Assembly: GCF_013302895.1 (NCBI RefSeq) | Contig: NZ_VJOK01000001.1 | Span: 943,189 to 995,973, forward strand | Origin: Streptomyces albus subsp. chlorinus | GTDB lineage: Bacteria > Actinomycetota > Actinomycetes > Streptomycetales > Streptomycetaceae | Length of the DNA: 52,785 nucleotides | Direction of reading: 5' to 3' | Shown here: piece by piece, positions 7,653 to 17,612 of the stretch | How positions within the stretch are numbered: position 1 is the first letter of the stretch | How the letters are laid out: every line of letters begins with the position of its first letter | Translations under genes and position numbers: made by a program | Notes under the pieces: model-generated | Seen by the model: only the letters and a program-made list of their open reading frames with translations | Databases searched by the model: none | What the model was told of the DNA's origin: nothing

Positions 7653-9293
7653 TCACTCGTCCGGCCGTGCGTGGACCGTCCGTCCGCCGATCACCGTCCG
7701 CAGGCAGACCGGAGCGGGGGTGCCCGGTGTGAGGTCGGGCAGCCCGGGGGTGCCGGAGCGGGGATCGGTCGACCAGTTGGCGACCCGGGTGTCGGGGGTC
7801 TGGACGACGAGCGGGCCGGTGCGCCAGACCGCGTAGTCGGCGGGCGCGCCGGGCACCAGCACTCCGGCGTCGTCGCGGCCCAGGGCGCGCCAGCCGCCGC
7901 GGGTGTGGGCGGTGAAGGCGCCGCGTACGGAGATCCGGTGCTCGTGGGTGCGGTGGAAGGCGGCGGCCCGGACGGCCTCCCAGGGCCCCAGGGGGGTGAC
8001 GGGGCTGTCGGAGCCGAGGGCGAGCGGCACCCCGGCGCGCAGGAGCGCGGCGTACGGGTTGAGGGTGGCGGCGCGCTCGGCACCGAGGCGGCGCGCGTAC
8101 ATTCCGTCCGCGCCGCCCCAGGCGGCGTCGAAGCCCGGCTGCACGGAGGCGGTCAGCGCCAGGTCGGCGAAGTCGGCGATGGTGCGCCCGGTGAGCATCT
8201 CGGCGTGCTCGACCCGGTGCCGGGCCGCGCGGACGCGGGCCAGGCCGACGGTCTCGGCGGCGCGGCGGACCCCGGCGGTGACGTCGCGGAGCGCCGCGTC
8301 CCCGATGGCGTGGAATCCGGCCTGCAGTCCGGCCTCGGTGCAGGTGGCGACGTGGGCGGCGATCGCGTCGGCGTCCAGCTGACCGCGGCCGGCCGTACCC
8401 GGCGCGTCGGCGTAGGGGGCGCACAGGTGCGCCGTGTGCGAGCCCAGCGAGCCGTCCGCGAAGAGGTCACCGGCCGCGCCGACCGCGCCCAGTTCCCTGA
8501 CCCGGTCCGCCTCCTTCGCGGATGTGACGAGTTCGGCCCAGTACCCGTAGACGCGCGGTCCCGCCTCCTCGGCGGCCAGTGCCAGCAGCGAGACGAGGTC
8601 GTCCTCGCTGGAGATGCCGGGGCCGGCGCACTCGTGGAGGGACCCGATCCCGAGGGAGGCGGCGTGCGCCCGCGCCGCGCGCTGGGCCTCGGTGCGCTGC
8701 CGTGCGGTGAGGGTGGCGTGCGCGGCCTCGCGGACCGCGTGGTGGGCCTCGCCCGTCAGCGGCGCGTCGCCGCGGTAGCCCTCGCGGTCGGTGACACCGG
8801 GCACCAGGTCGAGCATGGCGGTGGTGGCCAGCGCCGAGTGCACGTCGATCCGGGTCAGGTAGAGGGGCCTGCCGCCGGTCGCCTCGTCCAGCTCCGCGCG
8901 GCCGGGATGCCGCTGCTCGGGCCAGGCGCCGGCGTCCCAGCCGGTGCCCAGCAGCACCCGGTCGTCGGGGCGCGCCTCGGCGTACGCCCGGACACGGGCC
9001 AGGGCCTCGGTGAGCGTGGGGGCGCCGGACAGGTCGAGGCCGGTGAGGGCGAGGCCGGTCGCGGTGGTGTGGACGTGCGCGTCGGTGAAGGCGGGGGTGA
9101 CGAGCGCGCCGTCGAGATGGACGACCTCCTCCACCCCGTCCGCGAAGGAGTCGGCCGCCCCCTCGGAGCCGATCCAGGCGATGCTGTCACCCTCGACGAC
9201 CATCGCGGTCGCGAACGGGTCTGCGGGGCTGTGGACCTCGCCGCCGCGCAGCAGAACGGTGCGCGGCCGGGAGGGGGTGGTGCTCTCGCTCAT
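7653..9293 (-). CDS. Amidohydrolase, YtcJ/LAF3-like
   Basis: Metal-dependent hydrolase of the amidohydrolase superfamily; substrate unknown. 546 residues, the size usual for YtcJ-like proteins. The first metal motif TDAHVHTT carries His73 and His75. The barrel continues with DLFADGSLGSHTAHL, a FHAIGDAA histidine, HRVEHAEML and the C-terminal aspartate loop LALGSDSPVTPLGPW. A C-terminal beta segment GGRTVHARP closes the composite domain. It is 66 bases downstream of an Lrp/AsnC gene on the same strand, so its substrate may be a compound sensed by that regulator. The ATG has GGGAG 9-13 bases upstream. Confidence 0.9.
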   Translation of the reverse strand: MSESTTPSRPRTVLLRGGEVHSPADPFATAMVVEGDSIAWIGSEGAADSFADGVEEVVHLDGALVTPAFTDAHVHTTATGLALTGLDLSGAPTLTEALARVRAYAEARPDDRVLLGTGWDAGAWPEQRHPGRAELDEATGGRPLYLTRIDVHSALATTAMLDLVPGVTDREGYRGDAPLTGEAHHAVREAAHATLTARQRTEAQRAARAHAASLGIGSLHECAGPGISSEDDLVSLLALAAEEAGPRVYGYWAELVTSAKEADRVRELGAVGAAGDLFADGSLGSHTAHLCAPYADAPGTAGRGQLDADAIAAHVATCTEAGLQAGFHAIGDAALRDVTAGVRRAAETVGLARVRAARHRVEHAEMLTGRTIADFADLALTASVQPGFDAAWGGADGMYARRLGAERAATLNPYAALLRAGVPLALGSDSPVTPLGPWEAVRAAAFHRTHEHRISVRGAFTAHTRGGWRALGRDDAGVLVPGAPADYAVWRTGPLVVQTPDTRVANWSTDPRSGTPGLPDLTPGTPAPVCLRTVIGGRTVHARPDE

Positions 9294-9359
9294 GGGGACA
9301 GTCTCCCGCCCCCGGCCCTCCCCGGACGCACGGGGTCACCCGCCCGTGCGACGGCGCGC

Positions 9360-9800
9360 TCACAAACGCGGCGGCCGCGCCTCGTACGGGGTGGACAGGA
9401 CGACGGTGGTACGGGTGGAGACGCCGGCCAGGGTGCGGATCCGGGCCAGCAGATGCTCCAGTTCGATGGGCGTGGCCACCCGCACCTTGAGGATGTAGTT
9501 CTCGTCGCCGGCCACGCTGTGGCACGCCTCGATCTCGGGTACGTCGGCCAGCCGGTCGGCGATGTCGTCCGGCGCGCTGGGGTCGAAGGGTTTGACGGAG
9601 ATGAACGCCGTCATGGGCAGCCCGACGGCCTCGGGGTCCACGAGCGCGGCGTAGCCGCGGATGACGCCGCGCTGTTCGAGGCGGCGCACACGCTGGTGCA
9701 CGGCCGAGGTGGACAGGCCGGTGGCCTTGCCCAGGTCGGTGTAGCTCATCCGCCCGTCCTTGACGAGCAGTTCCACGATCTGACGGTCGAGTTCCTCCAC
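9360..9800 (-). CDS. Lrp/AsnC family transcriptional regulator
   Basis: 146-residue one-domain-plus-RAM regulator. The N-terminal winged helix (about 1-50) shows LDRQIVELLVKDGRMSYTDL and the recognition region LSTSAVHQRVRRLEQRGVI. The RAM ligand-binding domain follows, with GDENYILKVRV and the C-terminal TTVVLSTPYE. Such proteins form octamers or dimers and respond to amino acids. The GTG start at 9800 has no strong ribosome site. It precedes the amidohydrolase on the same strand, so it may control it and itself. Confidence 0.93.
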   Translation of the reverse strand: MEELDRQIVELLVKDGRMSYTDLGKATGLSTSAVHQRVRRLEQRGVIRGYAALVDPEAVGLPMTAFISVKPFDPSAPDDIADRLADVPEIEACHSVAGDENYILKVRVATPIELEHLLARIRTLAGVSTRTTVVLSTPYEARPPRL

Positions 9801-10032
9801 AGCCGATCACCGTACTGCCCCCGCGTCGCGGGCGCAGCGCGCGCACCGGCGCACGGGTGCGGCGCGCCGTGGCACGCGGCGCCACGCCCGGAAGACACGA
9901 GCACAAGGTATGTGAGGAAGGCCACACTTATGCATCGGTGTCCTGCCGTGCGGGGCGATTATGCGCGCGGCACGGCGGGAAGTGCTTGCTGTGGCCGAAG
10001 CCCAGCCCGGCCGTTCCATCAAGGGGGATTAC

Positions 10033-10473
10033 ATGCGCACGACGAAGTCCACCCGCTCCGCTCGTCAGGACGCCGCTCATCACAACGACGCCCACCAGGG
10101 CGAAGCCGCTCCGGCCGGGAGTCCCGACCTGTTCGACGAGCCGGCGGAACCCGCCTTCGAGGACGAGATGTACGAGGGTCTCCGCGTCAAGTGCCCCGAC
10201 TGCGGCCAGGCGATCGCGGTGTTCGCCCAGGAGGAGAAGCTGCCCCGGCACGGCCTGTGCGCCTCTCCCTGGGACCCGTTCGGACTGACGGTCTGCCAGG
10301 GTTCGGGCCGCCCGGTCCAGGACGCGGCCCCCTGGGACAGCGAGCCCCGCGAGCGCGCGGTGAGCGAGCTGCTGACGCTGCCCGAGGGGCTCGACTGGCG
10401 CACCCAGCCGTTCTCCCACGTGGGCGTCCCCGGCTCCCGGCACGCCGACCGGGCCAAGGCCGCCGCCGAGTGA
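10033..10473 (+). CDS. Conserved hypothetical protein with zinc-ribbon-like cysteines
   Basis: 146 residues; I do not recognise a named family. A disordered, His/Gln-rich N-terminus (1-35) leads to an acidic stretch and then VKCPDCGQAIAVF. Two more cysteines follow in HGLCASPWDPFGLTVCQGSG. The CxxC plus two later Cys pattern suggests one structural zinc site. The C-terminus is charged with no membrane segment. The ATG at 10033 is fixed by AAGGGGGA at 10021-10028. It diverges from the Lrp gene, sharing about 230 bases of upstream DNA, and is probably a single-gene unit. Confidence 0.72.
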   Translation: MRTTKSTRSARQDAAHHNDAHQGEAAPAGSPDLFDEPAEPAFEDEMYEGLRVKCPDCGQAIAVFAQEEKLPRHGLCASPWDPFGLTVCQGSGRPVQDAAPWDSEPRERAVSELLTLPEGLDWRTQPFSHVGVPGSRHADRAKAAAE

Positions 10474-10659
10474 CGGGCCGTCACCCCGCCCGCCCGGCCG
10501 CCACGTCCCGCCGCTAGCAGCCGTCCGCCGGGCGGGAAGAGGGGAAAGGGCCCGGCTGGTTTTCGCCCGGGTGCCGCCGAGGAACAGGTGACCGCGTACC
10601 TCCGGTGCTGCCGTGTGGGAGTCCGCACGGCAGGGGACCCGGTTTCGAAGGAGGCGGTC

Positions 10660-11409
10660 ATGGCCGGTACGAGCACGAAGACCAGGGCGGGCGGCGCCAA
10701 GAGCGGCACGAAGGACGGCGCCACCAAGAGCGGCGGCAAGAGGGCCGCGGGCGACGGCGGAGGCGGCGGGAAGCAGGCCCGGCAGCGGGCGGTCGTCAAG
10801 GAACTGCTGAAGCGGCACGGGAAGACGTACGCCGAGGAGGCGGGCATCACCCTGCGGGACACCCCCATGCCGCTCTACCAGTTGCTGGTGCTCTCCTTGC
10901 TGCTGAGCGCCCGCATCCGGGCCGACATCGCGGTCGCCAGCGCGCGGGCGTTCTGGAAGCACGGCATGAAGGACGCCCGGCGCATGGCCGAGGCCGACTG
11001 GCAGCAGCGGGTGGACGCGCTGGGCGAGGGCGGCTACCGCCGCTACGACGAGCGGACCGCCACCCAGCTGGGCGAGGGCGCCGAGCTGCTGCTCGACCGG
11101 TGGGGCGGCGACCTGCGCAGGCTGCGGCGCGCCGACGACCCCGAGGGCGCCCTGCGTCAGGTGCCGGGCATCGGCCCCATGGGCGTCTCGATCTTCCTGC
11201 GCGAGGCCCAGGCGGTGTGGCCCGAGTACCAGCCCTACCTGGACGGCAAGGCCCTCCAGGGCGCCGAGAAGCTGGGGCTGCCCGCCTCGGCCGAGAAGCT
11301 GGCCGGGATGGTCGGGAAGGACGAGCTGGCTCCGCTGGCAGCGGGTCTGGTGCGGGCGGCCCTCAGCACGAAGGTGGCCGAGGAGGTGCGGGAGGCCGCC
11401 CGCGCCTGA
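10660..11409 (+). CDS. HhH-GPD endonuclease III-like protein
   Basis: DNA repair glycosylase-fold protein of 249 residues. A Lys/Gly/Ala-rich tail (1-42) probably binds DNA or is disordered. The helical domain starts at about 45. The helix-hairpin-helix motif is VPGIGPMGVSIF at 168-179, and Asp195 in YLDGKAL fits the conserved catalytic aspartate position. The iron-sulphur cysteines of true endonuclease III are absent, and the lysine usually present in the hairpin is replaced (PMG in place of RKT), so activity may differ. The ATG at 10660 has AAGGAGG at 10648-10654. The gene stops 3 bases before the convergent phosphatase gene stop. Confidence 0.85.
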   Translation: MAGTSTKTRAGGAKSGTKDGATKSGGKRAAGDGGGGGKQARQRAVVKELLKRHGKTYAEEAGITLRDTPMPLYQLLVLSLLLSARIRADIAVASARAFWKHGMKDARRMAEADWQQRVDALGEGGYRRYDERTATQLGEGAELLLDRWGGDLRRLRRADDPEGALRQVPGIGPMGVSIFLREAQAVWPEYQPYLDGKALQGAEKLGLPASAEKLAGMVGKDELAPLAAGLVRAALSTKVAEEVREAARA

Positions 11410-11412
11410 GGG

Positions 11413-12354
11413 CTACAGCTCGACGAGGGCCTGCACCGGCAGATGGTCGCTGGGGTACTGGCCGTGGCGCGCGTAGGTGTTGACCGAGGCCCGCCGCACC
11501 CGCACCCCGGGCGAGGCGAGGATCCAGTCGATGCGGTCGCCGTCGGGGACCAGCGGCTTGTAGCCGTGGAAGGTGCCGTAGAGCTTGCCGCGCCGCTCCG
11601 CGCTGTCCCAGGTGTCGGCCAGCTTCCCGTCGGCCAGCAGCGTCTCGTGGACGGGGTTGCCGTGCGCCGGGACGTTGAAGTCGCCGGTGACCAGCCGCGG
11701 GAGCGACGCGTCGAACTCCGCCAGGCGCCGGACGATCAGCGCGGCGGAGCGCTCCCGGGAGTACTGGCTGCGGTGGTCGAGATGGGTGTTGAGGTGCACG
11801 AACTCGCGGCCGGTGGCCAGATCCTGGAACCGCACCCAGGTGACCATGCGGATGACGGTGTTGCCCCAGGTCGCGGAGCCGATGAGGCGGGGCTGGTCGG
11901 AGAGCCAGAAGTGGTCGTACTCCAGCGGGAGCAGCCGGCGCACGTCGTAGAAGACCGCCATGAACTCGTCCCGGCTGCCGCCGGCGCGGCCGGTGCCGAT
12001 CCAGTCGTAGCGGGACCGGCCCAGGTCGTGCGCGATGTCCCTGAGCTGCGCGTACAGCCCTTCCTGGGTGCCGATGAGGTGGGGCGGCTCCCGACGCAGC
12101 AGCGCCCGGGTGACGGGACGGCGCTCGGGCCAGCTGTGCGGCGGGGTGTCCGAGGCGTACCGCAGGTTGAAGGTCATGGTGCTCAGCGCCGGTGACCCGC
12201 CGTCGCCCTCGGGCCGCGGCGCCGGTGCGGGGGCGGTCCGTCCGGCCGCCGCGTGCGCCCTCGCGGCGCCTGCCGCGAGGGGAAGGGCGAGCGCCGCCGC
12301 GGCGGCGGTACGGATGCCGCCGCGGCGGGTGAGGCGGGGTGCGGCTGACGTCAT
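11413..12354 (-). CDS. Secreted endonuclease/exonuclease/phosphatase family protein
   Basis: 313 residues with a Tat-like signal (TRRGGIRTAAAAALALPLA, about 9-27) and a likely AHAAA cleavage site. The EEP fold is shown by MTFNLRYASD, GTQEGLYAQL (metal Glu), HLNTHLDHRSQ, RLVTGDFNVP and the C-terminal YPSDHLPVQALVEL with the catalytic His. It probably hydrolyses phosphodiesters or sugar phosphates outside the cell; the substrate is unknown. GGGAGG lies 8 bases before the ATG. It follows the acyl-CoA dehydrogenase gene by 64 bases, a spacer that contains most of a 28-base duplication. Confidence 0.9.
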   Translation of the reverse strand: MTSAAPRLTRRGGIRTAAAAALALPLAAGAARAHAAAGRTAPAPAPRPEGDGGSPALSTMTFNLRYASDTPPHSWPERRPVTRALLRREPPHLIGTQEGLYAQLRDIAHDLGRSRYDWIGTGRAGGSRDEFMAVFYDVRRLLPLEYDHFWLSDQPRLIGSATWGNTVIRMVTWVRFQDLATGREFVHLNTHLDHRSQYSRERSAALIVRRLAEFDASLPRLVTGDFNVPAHGNPVHETLLADGKLADTWDSAERRGKLYGTFHGYKPLVPDGDRIDWILASPGVRVRRASVNTYARHGQYPSDHLPVQALVEL

Positions 12355-12377
12355 GGGGTGGCCTCCCTGGGTGCCGG

Positions 12378-12431
12378 ACGCCGCGTGTGGTCAGCTCCTG
12401 CTCCCACGCCGCGTGTGGTCAGCTCCTGCTC
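12378..12431. repeat. 28-base tandem duplication at the acyl-CoA dehydrogenase stop
   Basis: The 26 bases at 12378-12403 recur exactly at 12406-12431, with a 2-base spacer. The second copy contains the last codons and stop of the acyl-CoA dehydrogenase gene. The first copy is therefore a silent extra gene end placed just before the next gene. Confidence 0.9.
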
Positions 12432-13594
12432 TCCGGACCCACCACATGGCGGGCGATCACCATGCGCTGGATCTGGTTGGTGCCCTCGACGATCTGGAGG
12501 ACCTTGGCCTCGCGCATGTACCGCTCGACGGGGAAGTCCGCCGTGTAGCCGTATCCGCCCAGCAGCTGGACCGCGTCCGTGGTGACGCGCATGGCGGTGT
12601 CCGTGCAGAAGAGTTTGGCCATGGCCGCCTCGCGCGCGTAGGGCTCGCCCGCGTCGCGCCGCCGGGCGGCCGTCAGGCAGAGGGACCGGCCGGCCTCGAT
12701 CTGGGTGCTCATGTCGGCGAGCATGAACCGCAGGCCCTGGAAGTCCGCGAGAGGGCGGCCGAACTGATGGCGCTCGGCGGTGAAGGCCAGCGCCTCGTCC
12801 AGCGCCGCCTGCGCGAGGCCGACGGCGCAGGCCGCGATGCCCAGGCGGCCGTCGTCCAGCGACGAGAGGGCCACCGTGAAGCCCTGGCCCTCCTCGCCCA
12901 GCCTGCGGGTGTCGGGGATCCGCACGCCGTCGAGGTGGAGCTGCGCCGTGGGCGATCCGTTCAGCCCCATCTTGCGCTCGGGGGCGGCGGCACTCAGGCC
13001 CTCGGCGTCCCCCGGCACCAGGAAGGCGGTGATGCCCCGGGGCCCCTCCTCCCCGGTGCGGGCCAGGACGGTGTAGAAGTCGGCGACGCCTCCGTGGGTG
13101 ATCCACGCCTTGGTGCCGGTGAGCACCCAGTGGTCGCCGTCGCGCACCGCCCGGGTGCGCAGGGAGGCGGCGTCCGAGCCGGAGGAGGGCTCCGAGAGGC
13201 AGTAGGCGCCCAGCAGGCCGCCGCCGAGCATGTCGGGCAGCCACTCGGCGCGCTGCTCCTTGCTGCCGAAGCGGGCGAGGCCGTGGCAGGCCAGGGCGTG
13301 CACGCTGGTGCCGAGCCCGACGGTCAGCCGCGCCGCCGCCAGTTCCTCCAGGATCTGGAGGTAGACCAGGTAGGGCTGGCCTCCGCCGCCGTACTCCTCG
13401 GGGTAGGGCAGGCCGAGCAGGCCCGAGCGGGAGAGCAGCCGGAAGGTCTCGCGCGGAAAGACGCCGGCGGCCTCCTCCTCGGCGGCCGACGGCCCCACCT
13501 CGCGCCGCACCACGTCGCGTACGAGACCCAGCAGGTCGCGTGCCTCGTCGGTGGGCAGTTCACGTTCCACCGGCCGGGAACCGTCCTTGGGCAT
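12419..13594 (-). CDS. Acyl-CoA dehydrogenase
   Basis: FAD-dependent enzyme that forms the alpha-beta double bond in acyl-CoA. 391 residues, standard length. The N-terminal helical domain contains FRLLSRSGLLGLPYPEEYGG, and the middle beta domain AYCLSEPSSGSDAASLRT (signature 1 region) and GTKAWITHGGVADFY. The C-terminal helices contain QLLGGYGYTADFPVERYMREAKVLQIVEGTNQ, of which QLLGGYGYT and QIVEGTNQIQR are the family signature. The active base is probably that Glu. The ATG at 13594 is supported by AAGGAG 9-14 bases upstream. It lies beside the chitinase gene on the opposite strand and heads a two-gene unit with the phosphatase gene. Confidence 0.95.
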   Translation of the reverse strand: MPKDGSRPVERELPTDEARDLLGLVRDVVRREVGPSAAEEEAAGVFPRETFRLLSRSGLLGLPYPEEYGGGGQPYLVYLQILEELAAARLTVGLGTSVHALACHGLARFGSKEQRAEWLPDMLGGGLLGAYCLSEPSSGSDAASLRTRAVRDGDHWVLTGTKAWITHGGVADFYTVLARTGEEGPRGITAFLVPGDAEGLSAAAPERKMGLNGSPTAQLHLDGVRIPDTRRLGEEGQGFTVALSSLDDGRLGIAACAVGLAQAALDEALAFTAERHQFGRPLADFQGLRFMLADMSTQIEAGRSLCLTAARRRDAGEPYAREAAMAKLFCTDTAMRVTTDAVQLLGGYGYTADFPVERYMREAKVLQIVEGTNQIQRMVIARHVVGPESRS

Positions 13595-13850
13595 GGTGCG
13601 CTCTCCTTCGGGTCGGAACTGCGGCGGGTGCGCCAAGGGTGTGGCGGTCCGCCGGGAGCGACCGGTCCGCCAGCGGACCGGGGTGCCGCCGCCCTGCCGT
13701 GATACTGCACCGTCGGATCGCGACGTCGGCTGACCAGCGGCTGCGGCGAGTTGGAGTATGCCCGATCGAGGGGCACCCGTCACCGGCGCGGACGCACGAG
13801 GCCGCCGGTGACCGGTGTGAACGGCGTACTGCGGTTCCGCGAACGGAAAT

Positions 13851-13885
13851 TGGTCCGAACCATTGACTGACTGGTCTAGTCCTTC
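13851..13885 (+). promoter_or_regulatory. Paired DasR-type operators upstream of the chitinase gene
   Basis: Two 12-base direct repeats, TGGTCCGAACCA at 13851-13862 and TGGTCTAGTCCT at 13872-13883, are spaced 21 bases start to start (two helical turns). The second, read as ACTGGTCTAGTCCTTC, is close to the DasR site ACTGGTCTAGACCACT. Streptomyces chitinase promoters carry such paired repeats and are induced by chitin breakdown products when GlcN-6-P releases DasR. Confidence 0.82.
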
Positions 13886-13957
13886 TACATTCCCGGAACG
13901 TACGACAGGCACGGCCGCAGCACCCCCCCCCCCGCACCCCCACACGCGAGGTGAACC

Positions 13958-15334
<1,377 letters not shown>

Positions 15335-15365
15335 CCGGGGGCAAGGGCTAGCACCGGTCGCACGG

Positions 15366-15394
15366 CGGCCCCGTGGCAGCACGCCACGGGGCCG
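15366..15394 (+). terminator. Rho-independent-like terminator after the chitinase gene
   Basis: 12-base perfect stem CGGCCCCGTGGC (15366-15377) with its complement at 15383-15394 and a 5-base loop, 32 bases after the chitinase stop. No long T-run follows. Confidence 0.8.
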
Positions 15395-15515
15395 TCACAC
15401 GTCCCGCACCGTCCCCGGGGACCGTTCGGCCGGCCCCGCGTCAGCAGGCGCTACCGGCCCACCGACCGCCCGCCGGCCCTGCCGACCGTCGGCCCCACCG
15501 ACCCTCGCCGGCTCC

Positions 15516-15791
15516 CTACCGGCCCACCCGGCGTCCGGCGCGGGCCCGGTCGAGCAGGCTGACGCCGAGCGCCGCCAGAACGATCTGGATGACCAGTTCG
15601 ATCCAGTCGAAGCCCTTCGTGTCGTCGACGCCTGCCGCACCGGCGATCGCCGTGCCGATGAGCGCCGCGACGATGCCCACCACGATCGTCCACAGGATTC
15701 CGATCCGCTGCCTGCCGGGCAGGACGAGCCGTCCGAGGGCGCCGATGACGACGCCGACGACAAGCGCGCTGATGACGCCTGAGATATCCAT
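15516..15791 (-). CDS. GlsB/YeaQ/YmgE family membrane protein
   Basis: Small membrane protein of the transglycosylase-associated (GlsB) family, often linked to general stress. 91 residues with three hydrophobic segments. The first is ISGVISALVVGVVIGALGRL. The conserved LPGRQRIGILWTIVVGIVAA follows, with the typical Gly-rich second helix. The third is IELVIQIVLAALGVSLL. The last residues are basic. The ATG at 15791 follows GAGAGGGA 5-12 bases upstream; a longer frame to 15899 has no family match in its N-terminal part. Single gene, convergent with the chitinase gene. Confidence 0.88.
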   Translation of the reverse strand: MDISGVISALVVGVVIGALGRLVLPGRQRIGILWTIVVGIVAALIGTAIAGAAGVDDTKGFDWIELVIQIVLAALGVSLLDRARAGRRVGR

Positions 15792-15923
15792 GGTTTCCCT
15801 CTCGGCCGAGGAGACCCGTCCACTTCCGAGTGTCCCGGAGCGGCACGGATATGTCGGCCGGTGCTGGACCGGCGGAGGGAAGCCCGCACCCCATGGCACA
15901 CCCCGGGGCGGACCGTCACGCGG

Positions 15924-16607
15924 TCACCGCCCGCCACCGGCCGGCCCGGGCTCCTCGCTCTCCGGTGGCGCGGGCAGCGCCGGGTCGAAGCCCTCGATGA
16001 CCTGGAGCGTGCCGCGCAGGGTACGCGTGAGCAGCTCCCTGACCTCCTCGCGGGACAGCTCGCCGGGGCGGGAGAGCCAGTCCAGAGTGACGCCCTCCAC
16101 CGAGGACAGCCACCCCACCAGGGCCGTCCGGGCGAGCGCGGGGACGTCTGTACGCCCCCAGGCGCCCTCGGCGATCGCGGTCAGCAACTGGTCGCGCACC
16201 CTGTCGTGGATGGCGAGGACCTGCTCGTCATGGCCCACTCCCCCGGAGACGATGGTGCGGAACGCCGCCTGATGGTGCTGCGCGTACCGCAGATAACCCT
16301 CGATGGTGCGGTGGACCCGCTCCAGACGCGGGAGGTCGCGCCCGCTGGTCGCCCGGACCACGAGTTCGGCGACCGCGTCCTCGATGATCGCCAGGTAGTA
16401 GCCGCGCTTGTTGGTGAAGTAGTAGTAGATCAGCCCCTTCGCGACGCCCGCACTGCGCGCGATGTCGTCCATGGACAGGGCGTCGTAGGAAGTGTCGGCG
16501 AACAACTTGCGGCCGATGGCGAGGAGTTCGGCCCGGCGCGCCTGGGACCGCTCGGTGGGGCGGGACGCGGGGACGGAGTGCGCGCCACGCTGTTGACTAT
16601 TGTTCAA
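15924..16607 (-). CDS. TetR/AcrR family transcriptional regulator
   Basis: 227 residues. The N-terminal helix-turn-helix (about 23-70) reads RAELLAIGRKLFADTSYDALS, MDDIARSAGVAKGLIYYYF and TNKRGYYLAI, a clear TetR pattern. The C-terminal ligand domain is all-helical with no assignable ligand. The TTG start overlaps an imperfect palindrome, TTGA-N7-TCAA (16593-16607), which could be an autoregulatory operator. The last 15 residues are Pro/Glu/Gly-rich. It diverges from DUF6230, so it might control that pair, but it could equally act elsewhere. Confidence 0.9.
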   Translation of the reverse strand: MNNSQQRGAHSVPASRPTERSQARRAELLAIGRKLFADTSYDALSMDDIARSAGVAKGLIYYYFTNKRGYYLAIIEDAVAELVVRATSGRDLPRLERVHRTIEGYLRYAQHHQAAFRTIVSGGVGHDEQVLAIHDRVRDQLLTAIAEGAWGRTDVPALARTALVGWLSSVEGVTLDWLSRPGELSREEVRELLTRTLRGTLQVIEGFDPALPAPPESEEPGPAGGGR

Positions 16608-16979
16608 ATCGGGCCCTAGTCTCCAAGTGCGGTGGGATGCGGGAAGTATGACACCGGCTCACGTCCCGGCCTGGTCACCCTCCCGGTGCCCGGCGGACCA
16701 CAGCGGCGGGGCTGCCGCCCCTCCCGCCTCGCGGCGCGCACCGGACACCGCGCTCGACGCGCCGCGGACACCCTCCGTGCTCAGCAGTTCCCTATCGCAG
16801 CACTGTCCGGTCAGCACCCTCGCTCTTCGGCACCACCCTCCGCACTCTTCCGCACCACCCTCCGCACCAGGCACCTCTCGCAGCTCAGGCACATCTGTCT
16901 CGCACCTCGCACCTCGCACCTGCGCCGCTCGAACCCGCGCACGGTGCCCGGCGGTTCTCCGGCGAACGAGGAGTCAGTC
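16608..16979. other. Divergent intergenic region with short direct repeats
   Basis: 372 bases between the TetR and DUF6230 genes. It contains two exact 15-base copies of CACCACCCTCCGCAC (16831-16845 and 16853-16867) and a short CGCACCTC tandem near 16905. It should hold both promoters; none is clear. Confidence 0.6.
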
Positions 16980-17612
16980 ATGCACGAGGTCAGCACACGC
17001 CGTCGGCGGCGGAAGCACCTGCCCGAGGGACAAACGTCGTGGCGCAGGTCAGCGGCTGTCGCCCTGCCTGCGATGGTGGCTGTCGCCGCCCTGGGCGCCG
17101 CGATGGCACAGGGCGCCCTGGCGGCCTCGTTCGCCGTCTCCGGCACCAGCTTCCAGGTCTCCTCGGGCAAGCTGTCCAGCAGCGGTCTCGCCTCCCACGT
17201 GGACGTGGACCGGACCGTGGACGGCAAGGGCCATCCCGTCGCGCTGCTCGGCCTGGACCAGGCGGAACTGGACAGCATCTGCCAGTCCGCCCGGGTGCCG
17301 ACGCCGCTGGGCACCGCCGTCTTCACACTCCGGGCGGGCGGGGACGCGGGCAAGGTCACCGCGAGCAAGCTGGTCATCGACGCCGAGGACCTCTCCGGCG
17401 ACGCCCGGTTCGGCACGGCCGAGATCGGGCGCGACGCCTCACGGCTGGACGCGGTCCCCGGCGTCCGGGGCGAACGCGGCAGGTTCGGCCTCCAGGCAGG
17501 AGACATCTCCGTGGCGGGCGTCAAGTCGCACGCCTGGTCGGCCACCGGCGGCAACTTCCGCCTGAAGGGACTGAAACTGACCGTCGGCCTGGGCGGCGAG
17601 CAGTGCTTCTGA
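16980..17612 (+). CDS. DUF6230 family protein
   Basis: Actinobacterial protein of unknown function, 210 residues. A basic N-terminus RRRRRKHL is followed by one membrane anchor or signal segment (about 25-47, ending MAQGALAASF). A beta-rich extracytoplasmic domain follows, with FAVSGTSFQVSSGKLSSSG, a Cys in DSICQS and GTAEIGRDASRLD. The last residues are LGGEQCF, so the two cysteines may pair outside the cell. ATG at 16980 with GAGGAG 9 bases upstream. It overlaps or nearly touches the DUF6114 gene, the usual partner in Streptomyces, which suggests a shared envelope role. Confidence 0.85.
   Translation: MHEVSTRRRRRKHLPEGQTSWRRSAAVALPAMVAVAALGAAMAQGALAASFAVSGTSFQVSSGKLSSSGLASHVDVDRTVDGKGHPVALLGLDQAELDSICQSARVPTPLGTAVFTLRAGGDAGKVTASKLVIDAEDLSGDARFGTAEIGRDASRLDAVPGVRGERGRFGLQAGDISVAGVKSHAWSATGGNFRLKGLKLTVGLGGEQCF

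Noticed and set aside
7239..10517. Very long forward open frame of about 1,090 codons
   Set aside because: It lies opposite the amidohydrolase and Lrp genes, which have clear motifs and ribosome sites. The forward translation is Gly/Arg/Val-rich with no domain, typical of an antisense frame in high-GC DNA.
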